From assembly GCA_945873925.1 (NCBI GenBank), contig CAMCES010000006.1, positions 1-64,000 on the forward strand: a DNA stretch of 64,000 nt, in the 5' to 3' direction. This stretch comes from Bordetella parapertussis. Lineage in GTDB: Bacteria; Pseudomonadota; Gammaproteobacteria; Burkholderiales; Burkholderiaceae_C. Each line of letters starts with the position of its first letter. Position 1 is the first letter of the stretch. Below the pieces are notes generated by a model. It saw only the letters and a program-made list of their open reading frames with translations. It was not told the origin of the DNA and did no database searches. This document shows positions 39,421 through 47,839 of this stretch, one piece after another. Made by a program: the position numbers and the translations under genes.

Positions 39421-41016
39421 TCAGCGCTTGGCCAAGCCCCACATGACCGGGATGCCAGGGGTTTGCAGCATGCCGCTCACGTTGTTGCGCAACACGGTCG
39501 GGTTACGGTATTGGCCCAGCGGCACAAAGGCAGCGGTTTCAAACACCAGGGCTTGGATTTGGGAGGCGATTTTTTTCTGCTCGGCAACCCCTTGGGTGCG
39601 GGCGAATGTCGCCTTCAAGGCTTCAATGCGAGGTTCGTCTTGCCAGCCAAACCAACCGGTCGCCCCTTTGGCATTGAGCATGGCACTGCTCAAGGGGCTG
39701 TCAATGTCTTGCGCGCTCCAGGTGGTGAAGAACATGTGCCAGCCGCCTTGAGTCGGCGGGTCTTTTTTGGCGCGACGGGCCACCAAGGAGGCCCAGTCCA
39801 TTTGCTGCAAATCCACCTTGAAGCCTGCCGCCTCCAACTGCTGCTTGGCCACCAAGGGCAATTTGGTGATCGCTGCCAAATCGGTCGGGCGCATCATGAC
39901 AATCGGCGTGCCGTCGTAACCCGCTTCTTTGAGCAATTCACGCGCTTTGGCTGGGTTGGCCACGCCGGTGAAGCTGCCGGTGTTTTCATCGGCGAAAGCG
40001 GAGCTGCAAGGGTAAATGCTGCGGCAGGGTTTGACCAACTCGGCCACACCCACTTGGGTATTGATGAAGGCTTGTTGGCCCACGGCCAACATGGCGGCCT
40101 GGCGAACCTTGGGGTTGTTGAACGGTGGGTGCAGGTGGTTGAAACGCATCACGTATTGAAAGCCGGCGGGGGTGAAGTCATCCACGGTCACGCCGGCAGA
40201 ATTCTTCAAGGTCGCATATTGCTCGAAGCTGGGCTGCTCGACCATGTCGACTTCGCCAGCCAGGATCGCATTGAACTGGGTTTGCGGGTCGCGGATGATG
40301 ACCCATTCCACGCGGTCAAAGTTGACCGTGCGGCCACCGGCCAAGCCGCTCGAAGGCTCAGCGCGTGACAGGTACTTGGTGTTGCGCGCATAGACCGCGA
40401 TCGAGCCGGGCTTGAACTCGTCTGCCTTGAAGATGAACGGGCCAGAGCCGATGTGTTCTTTGATTTGCTCGGTGCCTGGCGTGGCCGCGATGCGGGCGGG
40501 CATGATGAAAGGTACGTTGCTGGATGCTTTGCCCAAAGCCTCGAGCACGATGGCGCAAGGCTCTTTCAACTGCATGCGCAGGGTTGTTGGATCTGTGGTT
40601 TCGAGCTTGTCGACAAAGCCAAACAACACCCCGCCCATGGTGTCTCGGCTGGCCCAGCGCTTCAAGGACGCGGCCACGTCCTCGCTGGTCACTGGTTTGC
40701 CATCGTGAAACGCCAAGCCAGGGCGCAACTTGAAATTCCACACCTTGCCGTCTTTGCTGGTGCTGTGGCTTTGCACCATTTGCGGCTGTATATTACCTTT
40801 TGCATCTTCCGAGAACAAGGTGTCGTAAATCATATAGCCGTGGTTGCGTGTCACATAGGCGGTGGTCCAAATCGGGTCAAGCACCGCCAGATTGGCATGC
40901 GGTACAAACCGAAACACCTTGTTGGCTGGCAGGTTCTGCGCCCCCGCGCTGGCGACCAACAGGCCTGCAGCCAAACCGATCCAGCAACACTTGAACCAAC
41001 CACGGTGCATGTCCAT
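39421..41016 (-). CDS. ABC importer solute-binding protein, family 5
   Basis: 531 residues. Signal peptide WIGLAAGLLVASAGAQ, then KVFRFVPHANLAVLDPIWTTAYVTRNHGYMIYDTLFSEDAKGNIQPQM, LRPGLAFHDGKPVTSEDVAASLKRWASRD, and INTQVGVAELVKPCRSIYPCSS. The SBP_bac_5 pattern covers dipeptides, oligopeptides, glutathione and other solutes. It is the first gene of the operon SBP-DppB-DppC-DppDF-amidase-FMN reductase, divergent from a second amidase. The substrate is not readable from sequence; a peptide or an amide-bearing compound is likely. Confidence 0.93.
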   Translation of the reverse strand: MDMHRGWFKCCWIGLAAGLLVASAGAQNLPANKVFRFVPHANLAVLDPIWTTAYVTRNHGYMIYDTLFSEDAKGNIQPQMVQSHSTSKDGKVWNFKLRPGLAFHDGKPVTSEDVAASLKRWASRDTMGGVLFGFVDKLETTDPTTLRMQLKEPCAIVLEALGKASSNVPFIMPARIAATPGTEQIKEHIGSGPFIFKADEFKPGSIAVYARNTKYLSRAEPSSGLAGGRTVNFDRVEWVIIRDPQTQFNAILAGEVDMVEQPSFEQYATLKNSAGVTVDDFTPAGFQYVMRFNHLHPPFNNPKVRQAAMLAVGQQAFINTQVGVAELVKPCRSIYPCSSAFADENTGSFTGVANPAKARELLKEAGYDGTPIVMMRPTDLAAITKLPLVAKQQLEAAGFKVDLQQMDWASLVARRAKKDPPTQGGWHMFFTTWSAQDIDSPLSSAMLNAKGATGWFGWQDEPRIEALKATFARTQGVAEQKKIASQIQALVFETAAFVPLGQYRNPTVLRNNVSGMLQTPGIPVMWGLAKR

Positions 41017-41024
41017 CCCCTTGT

Positions 41025-41043
41025 TTGGAAGCTACATTTCCAA
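41025..41043. promoter_or_regulatory. Inverted repeat TTGGAA-N7-TTCCAA in the divergent promoter region
   Basis: TTGGAA (41025-41030) and TTCCAA (41038-41043) form a perfect six-base inverted repeat in the 65 bases between the divergent SBP gene and second amidase. TATAAG (41050-41055) lies 19 bases after TTGGAA and could be the -10 of the amidase promoter, with TTGGAA as -35. It could therefore be an operator, a promoter box, or both. Confidence 0.35.
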
Positions 41044-41081
41044 GCTCAATATAAGCGATTCCCTTTTTGACGGGCTCAGAC

Positions 41082-42512
41082 ATGGTCATCACCGAACTCA
41101 GCGCCACCGAACTGTCCCGAGCCATCCATGCACGGCATGTGACTTGCCGAGAGGTGATGCAAGCCTATGGGGATCGAATTGATGCGGTCAACCCGCGTTT
41201 CAACGCGCTGGTGAGCTTGCAAGACCGAGATGCATTGCTGGCCCAAGCGGACACGGCAGACCGCGAAATGCAGCGCGGTGAGTCACGCGGTTGGATGCAT
41301 GGCTTTCCCATTGCTTTGAAAGACTTGGTGGACGTGGCCGGCATCCCGACCACCTGCGGCTCGCCTTTGTTAACGCAGAACATCCCCGCCCAAGACGCCT
41401 TGCTGACCCAGCGACTCAAGGCCGCTGGTGGCATCGTGATTGGCAAGACCAACACACCCGAGTGGGGCTTGGGCTCGCACACCTTCAACCCGGTGTTTGG
41501 CGCCACTGGCAACGCCTACAACCCAGCGTTCAGTGCGGGTGGCAGCAGTGGCGGCGCGGCCGTCGCCTTGGCCCAGCGCTTGTTGCCGGTGGCCGATGGC
41601 TCGGACTTCATGGGCAGCTTGCGCAACCCCGCCGCTTGGAACCATGTGTTTGGACTGCGGCCCTCGCCAGGCCGGGTACCAGCCTACCCCGCCAACGATG
41701 TGTGGGTAAGCCAACTCGGCACCGACGGCCCGATGGCACGCTGCATGACCGACTTGGCGCACAGCTTGGAAGTGATGGCGGGCTTTGATGCGCGGGCACC
41801 CTTGTCATTGGCGAGCTTGCCCACGGGGTTTGCGGCGACGTTGCAACCCAAAGCCCGAGGCCTGCGCATCGGCTGGCTGGGCAACTTGAATGGCTATTTG
41901 CCGATGGAAGCAGGCATCTTGGATGCCTGCGAGCATGGATTGAAACGCTTGGAGGCTTTGGGTTGCAGCGTGCAACCGGTGGCGCTGGGGTATGCGCCCG
42001 AGGCGGTGTGGCAAACCTGGTTGGCATGGCGGCGGGTGCTGACTGCTTCGCGCATCGCGCCCATGGTGGCCAAGGGACGTGAAATGGTCAAACCCGAAGC
42101 GCTGTGGGAATATGACCAAGCCGCGGGCATGACCGCGACCGATTTTTTACAAGCCAGCGTTGAGCGCACTGCTTTCTATCAGCACATGCTGGGCTTGTTG
42201 TCCCGGTTTGATGTGTTGGTGCTGCCGTCTTGCCAAGTCTGGCCATTTGACATCCAGATGCGCTGGCCCGAGCACATCGACACCCCCAATGGGCGGGTCG
42301 AGATGGACACCTACCACCGCTGGATGGAAGTGGTGCTCTACGCCAGCCTGTGCGGCCTGCCTGCACTGAACGTGCCGGTGGGCTTCAATACCCAAGGCCT
42401 GCCCATGGGCATGCAACTCATCGGCCAAGTGCAAGGCGACCTGGCGCTGCTGTCCTTGGGCTTGGCGTATGAACAGGCGGTGGGGGATTGGTTGGCGGTC
42501 AGGCCCGCTTGA
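41082..42512 (+). CDS. Amidase-signature enzyme (second, divergent from the ABC importer)
   Basis: 476 residues from ATG 41082. Lys in FPIALKDLVDVAGIPTTCGS; serines in SAGGSSGGAAVALAQRLLPVADGSDFMGSLRNPAAWNHVFGLRPSPGRVP, so the triad is present although the second Ser motif reads FMGSLRNPA instead of the common GGSIRIPA. C-terminus PALNVPVGFNTQGLPMGMQLIG is typical. It is clearly different from the amidase at 34587. The divergent position with the SBP gene suggests shared regulation and a related substrate. A weak in-frame TTG at 41067 was not used. Confidence 0.9.
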   Translation: MVITELSATELSRAIHARHVTCREVMQAYGDRIDAVNPRFNALVSLQDRDALLAQADTADREMQRGESRGWMHGFPIALKDLVDVAGIPTTCGSPLLTQNIPAQDALLTQRLKAAGGIVIGKTNTPEWGLGSHTFNPVFGATGNAYNPAFSAGGSSGGAAVALAQRLLPVADGSDFMGSLRNPAAWNHVFGLRPSPGRVPAYPANDVWVSQLGTDGPMARCMTDLAHSLEVMAGFDARAPLSLASLPTGFAATLQPKARGLRIGWLGNLNGYLPMEAGILDACEHGLKRLEALGCSVQPVALGYAPEAVWQTWLAWRRVLTASRIAPMVAKGREMVKPEALWEYDQAAGMTATDFLQASVERTAFYQHMLGLLSRFDVLVLPSCQVWPFDIQMRWPEHIDTPNGRVEMDTYHRWMEVVLYASLCGLPALNVPVGFNTQGLPMGMQLIGQVQGDLALLSLGLAYEQAVGDWLAVRPA

Positions 42513-42513
42513 G

Positions 42514-42828
42514 TCATGCAAGGACGAGCGCAGCCAGTGCGCCGAGGCCCAGCAAGGCCAACACCAGCCCCAAGGACATCCAGCGCAGCTGCCGCTTCAA
42601 GCGCGTGACAGCCGCAAGCAAAGCGGCGTTTTGTTCGGCCAGCTCGGAGAGCGCCTGCGCCATTTGCTGCTGGGCCTGCACCAGCTGCGACAGCTCTGAA
42701 GGCGCTTCCGCTGCACCGGTGCGGTGCTTGTCGATGAAGCCCCGCGCCTTGTCCAACACGCCTGGCGCGTGCTCGATCACTTTGTCCCAGGGGACAACCT
42801 TGAGGGCGGTTAACCAGGAAAGGGCCAT
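42514..42828 (-). CDS. Small membrane-anchored coiled-coil protein, unknown function
   Basis: 104 residues. N-terminal amphipathic part (ALKVVPWDKVIEHAPGVLDKARGFIDKH), a Gln/Ala/Leu-rich coiled coil (LSQLVQAQQQMAQALSELAEQNAALLAAVTRLKRQ) and one C-terminal transmembrane helix (WMSLGLVLALLGLGALAALVL). I do not recognise the family. It is convergent with the second amidase, with one base between stops, and divergent from icmF. Confidence 0.65.
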   Translation of the reverse strand: MALSWLTALKVVPWDKVIEHAPGVLDKARGFIDKHRTGAAEAPSELSQLVQAQQQMAQALSELAEQNAALLAAVTRLKRQLRWMSLGLVLALLGLGALAALVLA

Positions 42829-42906
42829 GGGTGGTTCCTGCGGGATGGGTGGTCGTCAATGGCTAAGCTTAACGGGGTCCGAGGCACAGCACCAAACACC
42901 GCTATG

Positions 42907-42923
42907 ATTGACGTAACGTCAAT
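42907..42923. promoter_or_regulatory. Perfect palindrome ATTGACGT-A-ACGTCAAT before icmF
   Basis: Two eight-base arms around a single A form a perfect palindrome 70 bases upstream of the icmF start, in the 165-base gap shared with the divergent small gene. The core TTGACGT/ACGTCAA resembles, from memory, operators of MerR-family regulators of branched-chain amino acid and acyl-CoA catabolism (LiuR type), although those have slightly different spacing. The site is a strong candidate operator for the mutase gene. Confidence 0.6.
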
Positions 42924-42993
42924 TTAAGCCACTGGGCTACTCGGCTGTAGCCCACGTCCATTTTGCTTTTTTGCGGTTTGCCCCGCTATCACC

Positions 42994-45900
42994 ATGACCG
43001 ATTTGTCCGCCGAATTCCAGGCCCTGGCCAACTACCGCCCCAAGCACAAGGTGCGCTTTGTGACCGCCGCCAGTTTGTTTGACGGGCATGACGCCGCGAT
43101 CAATATCATGCGCCGCATCTTGCAGGGCATGGGCGCCGAGGTGATTCACCTGGGCCACAACCGATCGGTCGACGAGGTGGTCACTGCTGCGCTGCAAGAA
43201 GACGTGCAAGGCATCGCCATCAGCTCCTACCAAGGCGGCCATATGGAGTACTTCAAGTACATGGTCGATTTGTTGCGCGAGCGCGGCGGCGCACACATTC
43301 AGTTGTTTGGCGGCGGCGGCGGCGTCATCGTGCCCGATGAAATTGCCGAATTGCACACCTATGGCGTGACCCGGATTTACAGCCCGCAAGACGGCCAACG
43401 CATGGGCTTGCAAGGCATGATTGGCGAGATGATCATGCGCTGCGACCAAGACTTGTGCGGCCATGCCCCCACTGCCCTTGCCGCCATCCAGGGCCACACC
43501 GAGACCCACTGGCGCTCACTGGCGCAACTCATCACCGCCTTGGAAAACCAGGCCTCAGGCGCCAACCAAACGCTCTATGCTTTGCGCTCGCAACTGCAAA
43601 ACACCGCTGCAGGCTTGCAAGTGCCCGTGGTTGGCATCACCGGCACAGGGGGTGCTGGCAAATCCTCGCTGACCGACGAATTGATTCGCCGCATCCGCTT
43701 GGACCAGGGCGACAGCTTGCGCATCGCGGTGATCTCGATCGACCCGTCACGCCGCAAGAGCGGCGGCGCCTTGCTGGGTGACCGCATCCGCATGAACGCC
43801 ATCTCCCCATGGCAACACGGCAGCCGCGTGTTCATGCGCAGCTTGGCCACGCGTGAATTTGGCAGCGAAATCAGCGCCGCCCTGCCCGACGTGATTGCCG
43901 CCACCAAATGCGCCGGCTTTGACTTGGTGATCGTGGAAACCTCGGGCATTGGCCAAGGCGACGCGGCCATCGTGCCGCATGTGGACATCCCGATGTATGT
44001 CATGACACCCGAGTTTGGTGCGGCCAGCCAACTCGAAAAAATCGACATGCTCGACTTCGCGGAGTTTGTCGCCATCAACAAATTTGACCGTAAAGGCGCG
44101 GCAGATGCTTTGCGTGATGTGGCCAAGCAGGTGCAACGCAACCAAGAAGCCTGGGGCACCTCGCCCGAACAGATGCCGGTGTTTGGCACCATGGCCGCGC
44201 ATTTCAACGACGATGGCGTGACTGCGCTCTACCAAGCCATGAAACCACGCTTGCAAGAACGGGGTTTGATGATGCAAGCCGGTCGACTGCCGGTGGTGAA
44301 TGTCCGCCACAGCTCGCACCAAACTCCGATCGTGCCGGGCGCGCGCAGCCGCTATCTGGCTGAGATCAGTGACACGGTGCGCGGCTACAAGCAACGCGCC
44401 CGTGCCCAAGCGCAAATCGCCCGTGAAGTTCAACAACTCAAGGCCGCCTCCGCCATGTTGGCGCTGGACGTCAAAGGCCGCCCCCGCGCCTCTGAAGCCT
44501 GCCTCGGCTTGGCACTTGAGCGGGAGGCGCATTTACACACCGATGCCCGCGCCCTGCTCGCTGACTGGCCTCGACTGCAACACGACTATGCGGGGGATGA
44601 GTTGGTGGTGAGAGTGCGCGACAAAGACATCCGCACCTCGCTGGTGACCCAATCCTTGAGCGGCACCCCGGTGCGCAAAGTGGCGCTGCCGCAGTACCAC
44701 GACCATGGCGACTTGCTGCAATGGTTGATGCTCGACAACCTACCGGGCCACTACCCTTACACCGCGGGTACCTTTGCCCTCAAACGCGACAACGAAGACC
44801 CGACCCGCATGTTCGCTGGCGAAGGCGATGCGTTTCGCACCAACCGCCGCTTCAAATTATTGAGCGAAGGCATGCCCGCCAAGCGCTTGAGCACCGCTTT
44901 TGACTCGGTCACTTTGTATGGCAACGATCCCGACCCGCGCCCCGACATTTACGGCAAGGTGGGCAACGCCGGTGTCAGCATCGCCACCTTGGACGACATG
45001 AAGGCCCTCTACGACGGCTTTGATTTGTGCTCGCCCTCGACCAGCGTGTCCATGACCATCAACGGCCCCGCGCCCACCATTTTGGCGATGTTCATGAACA
45101 CCGCGATCGACCAAAACCTGGAGAAATTCCGTGCTGAAAAGGGCCGCGAACCCACCGCCCAAGAAGCTGCCGATATCCGCGCTTGGGTGATGCAAAACCT
45201 GCGAGGCACGGTGCAAGCCGATATCTTGAAAGAAGACCAAGGACAAAACACCTGTCTGTTCTCCACCGAGTTCAGCCTGAAGGTGATGGGCGACATTGCC
45301 CAATACTTCGTGCAGCACCAGGTACGCAATTTCTACAGCGTGTCGATCAGCGGCTACCACATCGCTGAAGCAGGTGCCAACCCCATTTCTCAACTGGCAT
45401 TCACGCTGTCCAACGGCTTCACCTTTGTCGAGGCCTACTTGGCGCGCGGCATGCACATCGACGACTTTGCGCCCAACCTGAGCTTCTTCTTCAGCAATGG
45501 CATGGACCCGGAATACACCGTGATGGGCCGTGTGGCGCGTCGCATTTGGGCGGTCACCATGAAAGAGAAATACGGCGCGAACGAACGCTCGCAAAAACTC
45601 AAATACCACATCCAAACCTCTGGCCGCTCGCTGCACGCGCAGGAGATCCAGTTCAACGACATCCGCACCACGCTGCAAGCGCTGATCGCGATTTACGACA
45701 ACTGCAACTCGCTGCACACCAACGCCTTTGACGAAGCCATCACCACGCCCACCGAAGATTCGGTGCGACGCGCGATGGCGATCCAACTGATCATCAACCG
45801 CGAATGGGGTTTGGCGAAAAACGAAAACCCCTCTCAAGGCGCGTTCATCATCGACGAACTCACCGAGTTGGTGGAAGAGGCGGTGCTGTCGGAGTTTGTG

Positions 45901-46302
45901 GCGATCGCCGAGCGCGGCGGCGTGTTGGGTGCGATGGAAACCGGCTATCAACGGGGCCGCATCCAAGACGAGTCGATGCACTACGAGATGCTCAAGCACA
46001 CCGGCGAGCTGCCCATCATTGGCGTCAACACCTTCAAGTCGCCGCATGCCAACGAGCTGCCGCAAACCATCGAATTGGCTCGCTCTACCGAGGCAGAAAA
46101 GCAAAACCAACTCAGCCGTTTGAACCAATTTCACACCTCGCACAGCGCCCAGGTCACAGCAGAACTGGCCCGATTGCAGCAAGCGGTGTTGGCCAACGCG
46201 AATGTGTTTGAAGTGCTGATGGATGCGGTGCGCCACTGCTCGTTGGGTCAGATCACCAACGCCTTGTTCGAGGTGGGTGGTCAGTACCGCCGCAACATGT
46301 GA
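42994..46302 (+). CDS. icmF: Fused isobutyryl-CoA mutase IcmF (B12-dependent)
   Basis: 1102 residues in three parts. Residues ~20-150: cobalamin-binding domain with DGHDAAINIMRR (D30-G-H32, His32 the expected lower cobalt ligand). ~205-420: MeaB-like G-protein chaperone with GITGTGGAGKSS (214-225), VISIDPSRRKSGGALLGDRIRM and NKFD. ~560-1100: mutase barrel with YPYTAGTFAL, ILKEDQGQNTCLFSTEFSL and ISGYHIAEAGANP. Where methylmalonyl-CoA mutases have Tyr and Arg for the substrate carboxylate, Phe594 and Gln751 appear to stand, as expected for isobutyryl/butyryl-CoA specificity. It interconverts isobutyryl-CoA and n-butyryl-CoA via adenosylcobalamin. The 3' end overlaps psd by 22 bases on the opposite strand. 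Confidence 0.95.
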   Translation: MTDLSAEFQALANYRPKHKVRFVTAASLFDGHDAAINIMRRILQGMGAEVIHLGHNRSVDEVVTAALQEDVQGIAISSYQGGHMEYFKYMVDLLRERGGAHIQLFGGGGGVIVPDEIAELHTYGVTRIYSPQDGQRMGLQGMIGEMIMRCDQDLCGHAPTALAAIQGHTETHWRSLAQLITALENQASGANQTLYALRSQLQNTAAGLQVPVVGITGTGGAGKSSLTDELIRRIRLDQGDSLRIAVISIDPSRRKSGGALLGDRIRMNAISPWQHGSRVFMRSLATREFGSEISAALPDVIAATKCAGFDLVIVETSGIGQGDAAIVPHVDIPMYVMTPEFGAASQLEKIDMLDFAEFVAINKFDRKGAADALRDVAKQVQRNQEAWGTSPEQMPVFGTMAAHFNDDGVTALYQAMKPRLQERGLMMQAGRLPVVNVRHSSHQTPIVPGARSRYLAEISDTVRGYKQRARAQAQIAREVQQLKAASAMLALDVKGRPRASEACLGLALEREAHLHTDARALLADWPRLQHDYAGDELVVRVRDKDIRTSLVTQSLSGTPVRKVALPQYHDHGDLLQWLMLDNLPGHYPYTAGTFALKRDNEDPTRMFAGEGDAFRTNRRFKLLSEGMPAKRLSTAFDSVTLYGNDPDPRPDIYGKVGNAGVSIATLDDMKALYDGFDLCSPSTSVSMTINGPAPTILAMFMNTAIDQNLEKFRAEKGREPTAQEAADIRAWVMQNLRGTVQADILKEDQGQNTCLFSTEFSLKVMGDIAQYFVQHQVRNFYSVSISGYHIAEAGANPISQLAFTLSNGFTFVEAYLARGMHIDDFAPNLSFFFSNGMDPEYTVMGRVARRIWAVTMKEKYGANERSQKLKYHIQTSGRSLHAQEIQFNDIRTTLQALIAIYDNCNSLHTNAFDEAITTPTEDSVRRAMAIQLIINREWGLAKNENPSQGAFIIDELTELVEEAVLSEFVAIAERGGVLGAMETGYQRGRIQDESMHYEMLKHTGELPIIGVNTFKSPHANELPQTIELARSTEAEKQNQLSRLNQFHTSHSAQVTAELARLQQAVLANANVFEVLMDAVRHCSLGQITNALFEVGGQYRRNM

Positions 46303-47159
46303 AAGTCGCCCATCTTCTCGCCCAAACGCACGGTTTGGGCGGGTTGCCAATCGGGATTGAGTCGGATGGTGTCTTTCGGCCACAGCATCACCACGGTCGA
46401 CCCCAGTAAAAACCGCCCCATCTCCTCGCCCTGCGCATACTGCATCGCAGGGTCGTTGTAAGACCAGTCACGCACACGCCCGGGCCTTGGCGGGTTGACC
46501 ACGCCATGCCAAGTCGTGGCCATGCTGCCCACGATCGTGGCGCCGACCAAGACCAACACAAAGGGCTTAGGTGGTGCGCCGTCCTCGCTGGGCATCTCGA
46601 ACACGCAAACCACGCGCTCGTTGCGGGCAAACAAACCGGGTACGCCGCGGGCGGTGGCGGGGTTGACTGAAAACAAGTCACCCGGCACGTGGATCATGCG
46701 GCGCAAACGGCCTGTGCTTGGCATGTGGATGCGGTGGTAGTCCTTGGGACTGAGGTAGATGGTGGCGAAGTCGCCGTCGGAAAACCGCGCAGCCATCACC
46801 GCGTCACCACCGACCAAGGCCTGGGCGCTGTAGCTGTGCCCTTTGGCCTGGAACACCTGGTCGCCATGGATTCGCCCGAATTGACTGATGGCACCGTCAA
46901 CCGGGCAGACAAAAGCAGCTTGCGCCAAAGGTCGCGCACCAGGCTTCAAGGCGCGGGTGAAAAAATCGTTGAAGCAGGCATAACGGCTGATGTTGGTGTC
47001 CGCAGCCTCGGCCATGTTGACCTGGTACTTGCCAACAAACCACCGAATCAGGCCTGTGGTGAGCGCGCCAAGGCGGCCATTGGCCACCCAGCCGGCGAAG
47101 ACCGTCAGTGCTTGCTTGGGCAAAACATGTTGCAACGCCAGGAAGAATGGGTCATTCAT
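46281..47159 (-). CDS. psd: Phosphatidylserine decarboxylase
   Basis: 292 residues: NDFFTRALKPGARPLA, VCPVDGAISQFGRI, IYLSPKDYHRIHMPSTGRL, HVPGDLFSVNPATARGVPGLFARNERVVCVFE, and near the C-terminus the self-cleavage motif LGST at residues 252-255, with Ser254 becoming the pyruvoyl group. It makes phosphatidylethanolamine at the inner membrane. It converges on icmF with overlapping 3' ends, so antisense interference between the two transcripts is possible. Confidence 0.94.
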   Translation of the reverse strand: MNDPFFLALQHVLPKQALTVFAGWVANGRLGALTTGLIRWFVGKYQVNMAEAADTNISRYACFNDFFTRALKPGARPLAQAAFVCPVDGAISQFGRIHGDQVFQAKGHSYSAQALVGGDAVMAARFSDGDFATIYLSPKDYHRIHMPSTGRLRRMIHVPGDLFSVNPATARGVPGLFARNERVVCVFEMPSEDGAPPKPFVLVLVGATIVGSMATTWHGVVNPPRPGRVRDWSYNDPAMQYAQGEEMGRFLLGSTVVMLWPKDTIRLNPDWQPAQTVRLGEKMGDFHMLRRY

Positions 47160-47248
47160 GGCGGCATTGTAGGCAGGCCGACTGTTATCAAAAGCTTAGC
47201 GGTTTTGCCTTGGTTAGACTGCAGTCTCATGAACACTGGGAAACCGCC

Positions 47249-47839
47249 GTGCAACTGGGTGTGACACAAGAAAAACTGCTGCTGACGGCCTTGTGCGCGC
47301 CATTGTTTGCAGCGGCACACCTGTTCAATGGCTGGGTGTTTCAACACCTGGAGCTGTCGCTCAGTATCAGCTGGGTTTACCTGCCTGCTTTTTTGCGCGT
47401 GGCTTATGTCCTGGTCCTCGGGCCCGCTTGGGGCTTTGTGACGATTTTCATCGGCAGCATGATGGTGGGTGGAAGCTTGCATGAAAACCTGTTGCACGGC
47501 CTGGTCAATTCCTTGGCGTCTGCCATTGGGCCGGTGTTGGCTGTGTGGTTGTTCAGTTTGTTCAAGGAGCGTTCGGTGCAGTTGTCACGTTTGGGTGACC
47601 TGGTGCAGATCTGCATCTTGTACGCGATGCTCAACGCTTTGCTCCACCACTTCGCTTGGGCTTGCCTCCAGCCCAGCCAATTGAGGGAGGTGACGCAATT
47701 GCCGATCATGGTGACAGGTGATTTGGTCGGCGCACTGCTTGGTGCCTGGGTGTTCACCTGGTTGGTCAGGCGATTGGGTTTGTACCGGCATATCCACAAG
47801 CTCACCAAAGCGCCGCCTCGGCCACCCGATGGTGGTTAA
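47249..47839 (+). CDS. Integral membrane protein of unknown function (weakly MASE1-like)
   Basis: About 196 residues if the GTG at 47249 is the start (GGGA lies just upstream; GTG 47261 is an alternative). There are five or six hydrophobic segments (LLLTALCAPLFAAAHLFNGWVF; ISWVYLPAFLRVAYVLVLGPAWGFVTIFIGSMMVGG; LVNSLASAIGPVLAVWLFSLF; VQICILYAMLNALLHHFAWAC; VTGDLVGALLGAWVFTWLV). The pattern resembles MASE1-type sensory membrane domains but no output domain follows. No in-frame ATG exists in the usable region; an ATG at 47229 in another frame opens an 11-codon reading frame ending at 47264. Convergent with the NtrX-like gene, overlapping by four bases. Confidence 0.6.
   Translation: MQLGVTQEKLLLTALCAPLFAAAHLFNGWVFQHLELSLSISWVYLPAFLRVAYVLVLGPAWGFVTIFIGSMMVGGSLHENLLHGLVNSLASAIGPVLAVWLFSLFKERSVQLSRLGDLVQICILYAMLNALLHHFAWACLQPSQLREVTQLPIMVTGDLVGALLGAWVFTWLVRRLGLYRHIHKLTKAPPRPPDGG

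Noticed and set aside
44857..46383. A 508-codon open frame antisense to the icmF mutase domain
   Set aside because: It mirrors conserved icmF codons, has no motifs, and overlaps the psd 3' end.
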